Shown one piece after another: positions 32,531 to 38,953 of a DNA stretch of 64,000 nt; the first letter of the stretch is position 1; every line of letters starts with the position of its first letter. The notes under the pieces were generated by a model, which had not been told where the DNA came from, searched no databases, and saw only the letters and a program-made list of their open reading frames with translations. Both the position numbers and the translations under genes were made by a program. Source of the stretch: Chloroflexota bacterium (lineage in GTDB: Bacteria; Chloroflexota; Anaerolineae; Aggregatilineales; Phototrophicaceae); NCBI GenBank assembly GCA_016223085.1, contig JACRPS010000031.1:68273-132272 (forward strand), written 5' to 3'.

Positions 32531-34068
32531 AGGCGTTTATCCAGAGCCGGGCGGCAAGTGATTACGGGCTGGCGTCGCTGGTTATCCAGGTGCTTATGAT
32601 GTGTGCTGCACTGGTCTTGTTATGGCGCTGGCCGTCGTTCAAGGCGGTTGTGACGATGGTCATCAAACCCTACGCCGATGTAGTGGATGTCCTCTCTAAA
32701 ATCGTTCGGTTGCGGCTGCCACTCATTCTCACAATCGGTTTGACAGCACGGTTGCCACTTCTGAACGAGTCTCTTTGGTATGACGAAAGTTTCAGTTTAA
32801 CCGTCTCCCGATTGCCGTTGGAGAAGCTACCCGCTGCCATTGCTGGCGATGTTCACCCCCCACTCTATTACATGCTCAAGTGGACATGGGCACATCTAAC
32901 TGGAGATAGCGCATGGATGTTTCGGTTGCCTGACCTGGCATTGGGACTGGTGGCGATCTGTCTGATGTACCGGCTGGCTCGGCACATCGCTGGAGAGCGC
33001 GTGGGGTTGACTGCCGCGCTGCTGATGGCGTTGACGCCCGCCGCGATTTATTACTCGACTGAGGCACGTGCTTATTCGCTGCTGACCGTGCTGGTGTTTG
33101 GCGCGATGATCGCACTACTGGAAGATCGCCACAGCCTCTACACGCTGCTGATTGCCCTATTGCCAGCCACGCACAATCTGGGCTGGTTCTACGCGCTGGC
33201 GTTTGGGCTGCTGGCGCTGTGGCGCTGGCGCTGGCACGACTATATTGTCCCCTTCGCTTTCTACCTGCCGCTGGCGTTGCCAAACATGCTCCTGGCCGCC
33301 ATGCAATCCGGAAGGATGACTGATGGCTACTGGCTGCTGTTTAACGCAGCTACACCGCTTTGGAGTCTCATCTTCAATCTGCAAAACATTGACAATACGC
33401 TCATCATGGTTTTGATCGTGCCGTTTGTCGCCATTACCTTTCTTTCCCTATGGACGGCCAGAGGGCTGATAAGACAGTCACCGGCGCGCCCAGTAGCAGC
33501 GTTGGCGCTGGCGGTGCCATTACTGGTATTTCTCGCCTCTCTGTTTTGGCAGCCGGTGTTTCTTCATCGCGCTCTACTGCCCATATCCTTGCTGTTGCTT
33601 ATCCCACTGGCATATGCCCTACACAGTACCAATGCGCTTTATTACCGCCCTATCCTGACTGGGCTTGGGATACTGGCACTGGTCAGCTTTTACAATGACG
33701 CAAGCATCGTCAGGCCGCCCTACCGTGCCATGCTTCAACAGTGCGGCAATGCAAAGGTTGTCTACGCGACCAGCATACAGGCCGCGTTCCTCAGTAAAGG
33801 CAACAGTGACCGGAAAGTGCGCGTTTGGCCGAGGGCGCTCGACGGCGGGCAAACACTCAGAATTGAGCAAATGCCGGAATACGGCTTTGACGTATCGCAG
33901 TATATGCCGGGCGAAACTCTGTGCATTCTGTGGGAAGAATCACCCCGAACCAGCGACGCCGAACGGGTGGAGATTGGCCGCCTATTGCAAATCAGCAGCT
34001 ACGATTATGAGTATCTTTTGCAGCCCCATCCCCTACAGCGCATTCACGTTTATGTGGTGTCCCTATGA
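32518..34068 (+). CDS. GT39-like membrane glycosyltransferase carried by the element
   Basis: A 516-aa integral membrane protein with about eleven spans and a soluble C-terminal part (from about residue 405). GT39/PMT marks are WYDESFSLTVSRL near residue 88, GDVHPPLYYMLKWTWA near 110, and STEARAYSL near 180. Such enzymes move a sugar, often mannose, from a polyprenyl carrier to Ser/Thr of exported proteins. It sits between a regulator and the FtsK-like gene (ATGA overlap at 34065) and opposite an operon of Thr-rich surface proteins, which could be its substrates. That link is inference. Confidence 0.78.
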   Translation: MPTLEAFIQSRAASDYGLASLVIQVLMMCAALVLLWRWPSFKAVVTMVIKPYADVVDVLSKIVRLRLPLILTIGLTARLPLLNESLWYDESFSLTVSRLPLEKLPAAIAGDVHPPLYYMLKWTWAHLTGDSAWMFRLPDLALGLVAICLMYRLARHIAGERVGLTAALLMALTPAAIYYSTEARAYSLLTVLVFGAMIALLEDRHSLYTLLIALLPATHNLGWFYALAFGLLALWRWRWHDYIVPFAFYLPLALPNMLLAAMQSGRMTDGYWLLFNAATPLWSLIFNLQNIDNTLIMVLIVPFVAITFLSLWTARGLIRQSPARPVAALALAVPLLVFLASLFWQPVFLHRALLPISLLLLIPLAYALHSTNALYYRPILTGLGILALVSFYNDASIVRPPYRAMLQQCGNAKVVYATSIQAAFLSKGNSDRKVRVWPRALDGGQTLRIEQMPEYGFDVSQYMPGETLCILWEESPRTSDAERVEIGRLLQISSYDYEYLLQPHPLQRIHVYVVSL

Positions 34069-36101
34069 GCGTTAAAGACATCATCGCTTACGACACGCCG
34101 CCCCCTGCCCCGATGAGCATCTTTGAGGAGCGCGTGGTTCATCCAGACAACCAGGCGCGATTAAGCGAACTGCAAAATCGAGTTGAACGCTTCAAGCCGC
34201 TGCCATTCTGGAGAATGGTTAGGATGCAATTCCGCGCCAACCGTTTGCACCGTAAACTGTCGCAGCGCGGCGTATTTGACTTGGTGCAGATGCTCAACGC
34301 CAAGCGAGAGGAACTGAACAACATCCGCACATCCTACATTGCTACCAAGAATGAGTATCAGCAACTTTTGCAGAGCGGCGCGGCGGTTCCACAGGAACTG
34401 ATCGAACGCGGGCAAGCGTTGGGGCGGCAAGGCAAGCAACTGAGGGAGCAGGTCAGACAGCTTGAACAGCAACTGGAGCCACACGGGGAAACCTACACCA
34501 AATACGTCAGTCTGCGAGACAGACTGATCGAACACATTGACCAGACCAAACGACTGAAGGCAGAGGAGGAGAATCGCAAACAATTTTTTAAAGAGGGGAA
34601 GATCGTTCAAAAGGCGCTGCGTGAGACATTCCTGATGACTGAGGGCTGCCATGTCGTGAAATACACGCGCGGCGGTAAAACCAAAAAGGTGGCGCCCCGG
34701 TTCCAAGAGGTATATCTATCCAGCACGGTGCACAGTTTCGTTTTGCTGACCAGCAAAAAGACGCTGTTTGGATGGAAGAACACGTTACAGGTCAACATCG
34801 AAAAGCTGATTGACCCCAAGACGACCCTGAAAAACGCCAGCGCAATCCTACATCGTCAGGTCTGGGTTGATTGGGATAGAACTGGGAGTCTCCCTATCTT
34901 CAAGATCAATAGGCTGGACATCCGAGACGGCTTGCCGGAGCGTGTGTTGTTCGCTGGCCTGCTGGAAATTTATCCGGTGAATGAGCATGACCATGTACCG
35001 CTGCCGGTGGGACTAGGTGAAAACTTCCGGGCGCAGTGGATGACACTGGAAATGACACCACACCTGTTAATCGCTGGCGCTACCCGGTCAGGCAAATCCA
35101 ATTTTGTGAACGTGATTATCTGTTCGCTGCTGTACATGCAATCGCCCGCCGAAATGAGATTCATAGCGATTGATAACAAAGAGGGCGTTGAATTCAATCG
35201 TTATGCCCACGTGCCTCACCTGGTGGACAGTATCACGGACACCGGCGATAAAGTGCTACCGACACTGCATAGGGCTATCGCCGTGATGAAACGCCGGTTG
35301 CGGATGCTCAAGGAAACCAACGCCAAGAACATCCTGGCGTTTAATAAGGCCGTCCTGCCTGAGCAAAAAATGCCCCGACTGATGATCTTTGTGGATGAAA
35401 TGGCGACGCTGCTCAATCGAGAGGACACGGCAGCTATCCACCACGCGCTCACAATCCTGACTGCCCAGGGCGCGGCGGCGGGGGTACACGTGGTGGCCGC
35501 CACTCAATATCCGAACGCGGAAACCATCCCTATGACGGTCAAAGGCAACATGGACGGCATTATCGGATTCCGAATGCCCAACGTTCACGCCTCAAACATG
35601 CTGTTCAATTCTGATGACGCTTTCCGGCTGGAAAAGGTGAAAGGTCGCGCATATATCAGCGACGCCGGGGAACGGTACAAGAGCCAGACGCCATACATCT
35701 CTGATGCTGAGATTGATCGCGCCATCCGGTTTGCTATCAACCAGTATCAGGCAAAGCCGTTTGCCGAGTTGGATGCATTGGAGGACACAGCGCCGGTGGA
35801 GGCGCTGCCAATGCTTGAGCCAGAGCCGGTTTTCTGTGAGGAAGATGTCTTAGCCATCGCCTTCGAAAACTTTGACGGTGCTCTTAAGGCTGATCGCATT
35901 TATGAGGTTATCAAGCCTCAGAATGTGGCGACAGTCAGCGAAGTTCGAGCACTCGTAAAAGAATTAATCCAAATGCCGGTTGTGACTTTTGAAGGTGCGG
36001 AATACCGGCCAGTAAAACAGAAGGGTAACTTCTGGAAACTCATCAAAATTGAAAGTTCGATAGAACGAGAGTCCGAAGGTGTGGGGGTGTATGGAAGGTA
36101 A
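34065..36101 (+). CDS. FtsK/HerA-superfamily DNA-translocase or assembly ATPase
   Basis: A 678-aa protein. The N-terminal part has a long coiled coil (about residues 75-185), a middle domain (190-320), then the ATPase: Walker A AGATRSGKSNFVN near 337, Walker B LMIFVDEMA near 439, and VVAATQYPNAETIP near 475, typical of FtsK/SpoIIIE/Tra proteins. A C-terminal winged-helix-like segment follows (about 590-665). No N-terminal membrane spans, unlike cell-division FtsK. It could pump DNA in conjugation (as AICE Tra) or drive virion extrusion (pI/Zot ATPases belong to the same superfamily). Overlaps the GT39 gene by 4 nt. Confidence 0.85.
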   Translation: MSVKDIIAYDTPPPAPMSIFEERVVHPDNQARLSELQNRVERFKPLPFWRMVRMQFRANRLHRKLSQRGVFDLVQMLNAKREELNNIRTSYIATKNEYQQLLQSGAAVPQELIERGQALGRQGKQLREQVRQLEQQLEPHGETYTKYVSLRDRLIEHIDQTKRLKAEEENRKQFFKEGKIVQKALRETFLMTEGCHVVKYTRGGKTKKVAPRFQEVYLSSTVHSFVLLTSKKTLFGWKNTLQVNIEKLIDPKTTLKNASAILHRQVWVDWDRTGSLPIFKINRLDIRDGLPERVLFAGLLEIYPVNEHDHVPLPVGLGENFRAQWMTLEMTPHLLIAGATRSGKSNFVNVIICSLLYMQSPAEMRFIAIDNKEGVEFNRYAHVPHLVDSITDTGDKVLPTLHRAIAVMKRRLRMLKETNAKNILAFNKAVLPEQKMPRLMIFVDEMATLLNREDTAAIHHALTILTAQGAAAGVHVVAATQYPNAETIPMTVKGNMDGIIGFRMPNVHASNMLFNSDDAFRLEKVKGRAYISDAGERYKSQTPYISDAEIDRAIRFAINQYQAKPFAELDALEDTAPVEALPMLEPEPVFCEEDVLAIAFENFDGALKADRIYEVIKPQNVATVSEVRALVKELIQMPVVTFEGAEYRPVKQKGNFWKLIKIESSIERESEGVGVYGR

Positions 36102-36570
36102 AACGCACGCAATGATCGGCGTCGCGGTGGGACTGGCCGTCGCCTATGCCCACCACGCGCCAGTGGATAAAACTATTGTGCTGGCAGCAATCGGCGGCCT
36201 GGCGGGATTGTTGCCGGACATAGACCATCCACAATCAACCATCCGGAGGGGTGCCGGTGTTGCAGGCAACGTCGCCTTCTTCTGGTTGAGGCATCGTGGC
36301 CTTACGCATACTCTGTTGGCGCTGGTGCTGCTCGGCGCAGCGTCGGCGTACTTCATGCCCGGTTCGCTGGCAATGGCGACCAGTGTGGGTTACGTCAGCC
36401 ATCTCATAGCAGATATGATGACACGGGCCGGTCTGCCGATACTGTGGCCGCTGTCAGCAAAATCTATCCACCTACCCCCCGGATTGCGGACCGGGGGTTG
36501 GCTTGAATCAGTCGTGTTCCTTTTGGCATTGGGCGTGGCGGTTGTATTGGGTGCTGGTTATCTGCAATGA
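36091..36570 (+). CDS. YdjM-like membrane-bound metal-dependent hydrolase family protein
   Basis: A 160-aa protein with four membrane spans and the family's metal-ligand pattern: THAMIG near residue 5, LLPDIDHPQST near 40, RHRGLTHTLL near 65, and SHLIADMMTRAG near 103. The YdjM/DUF457 family is linked to SOS response or phospholipid breakdown in a few bacteria; the biochemical role is unclear. It overlaps the FtsK-like gene by 11 nt and ends at a strong terminator, so it is the last gene of that operon. Confidence 0.8.
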   Translation: MEGKTHAMIGVAVGLAVAYAHHAPVDKTIVLAAIGGLAGLLPDIDHPQSTIRRGAGVAGNVAFFWLRHRGLTHTLLALVLLGAASAYFMPGSLAMATSVGYVSHLIADMMTRAGLPILWPLSAKSIHLPPGLRTGGWLESVVFLLALGVAVVLGAGYLQ

Positions 36571-36571
36571 A

Positions 36572-36595
36572 AAGCCCCGGCCAGCGCCGGGGCTT
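36572..36595. terminator. Two-way terminator between convergent operons
   Basis: Perfect 10-bp arms AAGCCCCGGC and GCCGGGGCTT with a 4-nt loop directly after the stop at 36570. On the reverse strand it is followed by TTTTC, so it also serves the leftward gene ending at 36613. Confidence 0.8.
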
Positions 36596-36612
36596 CACTC
36601 GTGCTAAGGTCA

Positions 36613-36960
36613 CTAGTTTTTGGAATTGCCGTATCGGTCTGTCCCGGTGAATTTGTCTACCCTCTCCCACAATTCCAAAACGTTGTTGTAGTCTGAGTTA
36701 GACTTGTATTCCAGTTTCTTAAGGCCATCTTCCAGAACGAGAATACGAGCGTAGACATCAGTTAAAAGTGCATCCCGATGGATGTTTTTTCTTTCGTCTG
36801 ATGCAAACTTGTAAGCCAGGCGAATCAGCGCCATAACGACAAACCCGGCAACAAAGATCAAGGGATTGTCGTTGTGGGCAAAATCCCAAAGGGTTACGAA
36901 CAGGATGAGGTAAGAGACTCCCATTCCTATCGTCCTTTTAAACTCTGTGTCCTTGAACAT
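36613..36960 (-). CDS. Small membrane protein with coiled-coil tail
   Basis: A 115-aa protein with two spans (about residues 10-27 and 33-51), then a charged helical domain (about 52-115) that could form a coiled coil or bind a cytoplasmic partner. No family recognised. It is the last gene of the leftward operon that starts with the DnaQ-like exonuclease. Confidence 0.55.
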   Translation of the reverse strand: MFKDTEFKRTIGMGVSYLILFVTLWDFAHNDNPLIFVAGFVVMALIRLAYKFASDERKNIHRDALLTDVYARILVLEDGLKKLEYKSNSDYNNVLELWERVDKFTGTDRYGNSKN

Positions 36961-36993
36961 CTCGTTTACTCCTGCTAAGGCCGCTTATCGCAA

Positions 36994-37362
36994 CTAAAAA
37001 CAGCCGTCCATATCAAGTGTGATATAGACCCGGCAACCAGTCCCCTTCCGTGTGTTGGGATAGGGGTCTGATACATCCTGCACCTTTGCCCCGGCGGAAT
37101 TGGCACCCCGAACAAACCAATCCACCACGTCATCAATCTCGCCTTTATTGGCTGTGATTCTCACTCGCACTATTCCCGGCGCGCCGTCCGGCGCATCTTC
37201 CATTTCAGGCTTTTTAACCCATTCCCCAGTGCGATTGTTCCAGGTCAATCCCGCCTCGCCCAACTTGGCATACAACGCATCATTTTCCAGATGCCCAGCA
37301 CTTCGAATATTCAGTTGTTTGGCTTGCTCAATTGCAGCCTGATACTTCACTGTGCGCCGCAT
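36994..37362 (-). CDS. Hypothetical protein, 122 aa
   Basis: A soluble alpha/beta protein. The N-terminal half is basic and helical (YQAAIEQAKQLNIRSAGHLE), and the C-terminal half is beta-rich (GIVRVRITANKGEIDDVVDW, RVYITLDMDG). TWNNRTGEWVKK in the middle recalls small phage proteins of unknown use. Same operon as its neighbours, spacing 30-33 bp. Confidence 0.55.
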   Translation of the reverse strand: MRRTVKYQAAIEQAKQLNIRSAGHLENDALYAKLGEAGLTWNNRTGEWVKKPEMEDAPDGAPGIVRVRITANKGEIDDVVDWFVRGANSAGAKVQDVSDPYPNTRKGTGCRVYITLDMDGCF

Positions 37363-37391
37363 GATCCACCCCTCTCGTTACTACCTAAAGA

Positions 37392-37676
37392 TCAATTCAG
37401 GTCTGGCAGTCCAGCCAACTGCAACAGTTGGTGGACATCTTCAGGAGTGAGCGTGTCCCCCCACTCCCCCAACTTGGCTTTCACGCCGTCCATGCCCCGC
37501 TCCTGGTAAGCACGTTCCAGCCGCCGCGCCAGAAACGTTGCCCACAGCAGCGAATCGGCAATTGCCGCTTCAATGGTCTTTGTGTTATTGTGAAACACAG
37601 GTAGGTTCTCCTGTCCAGGGCGGCGGGGCTGGCCGTCCAAGCATTGCCCCGCCGCATCTCCGGTTAACTTAGACAT
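37392..37676 (-). CDS. Hypothetical protein, 94 aa
   Basis: A soluble helical protein (ADSLLWATFLARRLERAYQE, then a Leu-rich C-terminus LTPEDVHQLLQLAGLPDL). ATG 37676 is chosen because the longer frame to 37730 overlaps a likely small membrane-protein gene and has no ribosome site. No family recognised. Confidence 0.5.
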   Translation of the reverse strand: MSKLTGDAAGQCLDGQPRRPGQENLPVFHNNTKTIEAAIADSLLWATFLARRLERAYQERGMDGVKAKLGEWGDTLTPEDVHQLLQLAGLPDLN

Positions 37677-37789
37677 CCCACTAAATAGGCGCATGATAAA
37701 GCGGTGAGCACCGCACCCAGTACCATACACAGCAGCACCAATAGTGCCACAGCGACCGTTATCAGCACGCGCTTAAGAATCCTGCTCAC
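37664..37789 (-). CDS. Possible tiny membrane protein, 41 aa
   Basis: An open frame from GTG 37789 gives a short basic start (MSRILKR) followed by a single long hydrophobic helix (VALLVLLCMVLGAVLTALSC). It overlaps the end of the exonuclease gene by 17 nt and the next gene by 13 nt, as coupled genes do. No ATG, so moderate trust. Confidence 0.45.
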   Translation of the reverse strand: MSRILKRVLITVAVALLVLLCMVLGAVLTALSCAYLVGCLS

Positions 37790-38690
37790 TGATCTTCTCC
37801 AGCACTGCTAACGTGGTGAGGCAATCGGCTAGCCCGTTGTGTGCGTTCGGTGCTTCAATCCCCAGATGTTCAGCCGCAAAGGACAGGGACTTTAGGGTGA
37901 AGTTCCGATACATCGGGTTCCATTCGCCATAAAACTGTGCGAATAGCGCGGCCACATCGTTCAAACCGATATTGATTAGGGGAACCAGGCCGTGCCGGAT
38001 ACAGTCCCTTTCCAGCAGGGTTGCATCAAACTGGATATTGAAACCTGCCCAGATTGCCCCATCCATAACATTACTCAGTAGTTGATACACCTCTGGGAAC
38101 GTGGGCGCGCTGGTGAGCATTTCAGGAGTAATGCCGTTGATCTCTGATGCTGACACGCCTTTCTTGGGATTGATACGCAGCAGCTTGTCGCAGTCGGTGG
38201 GACGAATCAGTGTATCTATCAGGGTTTCGCCAACCCAGTCAATAACTGCGATGGAGACAATTTCATCATCATCGTTCAGGCCGGTGGTTTCAGTGTCCAG
38301 GATGATGAAACGTGTGTCTCCAAAACATGCGCTTGCCCATTTGACTGCTTTCGCCCGATACAGTTCCCGATCAGGCGCTTCAACCGGGTCTGGCTGGCAA
38401 TCATCTGGACGGGGTGAAACCGCGATCACCTGCCACCATTGGCCGTCTTTGGTCATAGTGACTTCGATGGGAGTGTTCTTCCAGGTCATGACCTGGCCGT
38501 TGACCATTGACAGCAGCGCCGTGCCGTAGCCAGCAGCCTCAAACAGCCCGAAGCTGTTCTTGTCCGGGTCACTGTGCTTGAATACGTTAACGCGCTCACC
38601 AGTATCGGTTGTGCAGCGCCACATGGGGGACTGGCTGTTTTTGGTTAAGCCAGCTTGAAGGGATACGATCTTTGCAGTTATAGTAGTCAT
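37773..38690 (-). CDS. DnaQ-like 3'-5' exonuclease with extra N-terminal domain
   Basis: A 305-aa protein. Residues about 130-300 form a DEDDh exonuclease: ExoI FIILDTETTGL near 131, ExoII GAIWAGFNIQFDATLLERD near 217-235, ExoIII NAHNGLADCLTT near 282 with the His-Asp pair. The first 120 residues (AGLTKNSQSPMWRCTTDTGE, then a Trp-rich strand region) are a separate beta-rich domain, perhaps for DNA binding. It may trim DNA ends or proofread during element replication. ATG 38690 follows GGTTGGAG. First gene of its operon, next to attR. Confidence 0.87.
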   Translation of the reverse strand: MTTITAKIVSLQAGLTKNSQSPMWRCTTDTGERVNVFKHSDPDKNSFGLFEAAGYGTALLSMVNGQVMTWKNTPIEVTMTKDGQWWQVIAVSPRPDDCQPDPVEAPDRELYRAKAVKWASACFGDTRFIILDTETTGLNDDDEIVSIAVIDWVGETLIDTLIRPTDCDKLLRINPKKGVSASEINGITPEMLTSAPTFPEVYQLLSNVMDGAIWAGFNIQFDATLLERDCIRHGLVPLINIGLNDVAALFAQFYGEWNPMYRNFTLKSLSFAAEHLGIEAPNAHNGLADCLTTLAVLEKISEQDS

Positions 38691-38711
38691 GTGCTCCAAC
38701 CTTTCGAGTAG

Positions 38712-38740
38712 CCCGGTTGCGCTCAACCAACGCAACCGGG
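38712..38740. promoter_or_regulatory. Hairpin upstream of the exonuclease gene, near attR
   Basis: Perfect 10-bp arms CCCGGTTGCG and CGCAACCGGG with a 9-nt loop, 22 bp upstream of the exonuclease start. It has no T-run. It may be a leader structure or a protein-binding site of the recombination region. Confidence 0.5.
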
Positions 38741-38742
38741 TA

Positions 38743-38754
38743 GGCTTATAAGGC
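38743..38754. repeat. Partial copy of the att core
   Basis: GGCTTATAAGGC here is repeated at 38789-38800 inside attR, and at 18512-18523 inside attL. An extra copy 46 bp inside the element end may be an integrase-binding site or the trace of an earlier recombination. Confidence 0.45.
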
Positions 38755-38755
38755 G

Positions 38756-38767
38756 GAGCAAAAGCGG
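38756..38767. repeat. Right 12-bp inverted repeat inside the element end
   Basis: GAGCAAAAGCGG is the exact reverse complement of 18573-18584 near attL. The two lie 15 and 7 bp from their att repeats and could be integrase arm sites. Confidence 0.5.
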
Positions 38768-38782
38768 TTATTTAATGACAGG

Positions 38783-38842
38783 GAAAGCGGCTTATAAGGC
38801 CGACCTGGATACCATCAGACCTCAGCTTCACTGGGGTCTGAT
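38783..38842. repeat. attR: right copy of the 60-bp direct repeat
   Basis: Identical over 60 bases to 18506-18565. It holds only the last 30 nt of rnpB and the terminator stem, so it is the duplicate made by integration. The T-run that follows the stem at attL is missing here. Confidence 0.95.
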
Positions 38843-38884
38843 GATGTTACCGGTGTTAAAGCTGTTAACGTCAGTAAACCTCAA

Positions 38885-38914
38885 TTCAGAAAGGAGCTAA
38901 TCAAGGTATATAAT
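38885..38914 (+). promoter_or_regulatory. Promoter of the FG-GAP surface protein gene
   Basis: TATAAT at 38909-38914 with TTCAGA 18 bp upstream (38885-38890). It lies 40 bp before the start codon and just outside attR, so this promoter belongs to the host and not the element. Confidence 0.55.
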
Positions 38915-38953
38915 ACTATTAGTGGCGCACAAAAGATTCTAGGGGGAATATAC

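Larger units (their letters stand above)
18506..38842. mobile_element. Integrated element in rnpB, about 20.2 kb, filamentous-virus-like or FtsK-type ICE
   Basis: Bounded by perfect 60-bp repeats (attL and attR). It carries a tyrosine integrase beside attL, a RepA-like ATPase with iterons, an XRE/HTH divergent switch, HNH and GIY-YIG-like nucleases, a run of small membrane and Thr/Pro-rich surface proteins, a GT39-like glycosyltransferase, an FtsK/HerA ATPase and a DnaQ exonuclease. No relaxase, VirB4, terminase, portal or icosahedral capsid gene is visible. The surface-gene order matches filamentous phages. The flanking GTAGGG palindromes are absent inside. All apparent genes are open apart from one primase-tail remnant, so it may be active. 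Confidence 0.93.

Noticed and set aside
34065-36101. Chromosomal cell-division FtsK
   Set aside because: It has no N-terminal membrane spans, has an unrelated coiled-coil region, and is in one operon with element genes between att sites.
18506-38842. Tailed (Caudovirales-type) prophage
   Set aside because: Despite the collar-domain protein, there is no terminase, portal, capsid, tail tube, tape measure, holin or lysin gene, and the surface proteins carry signal peptides.
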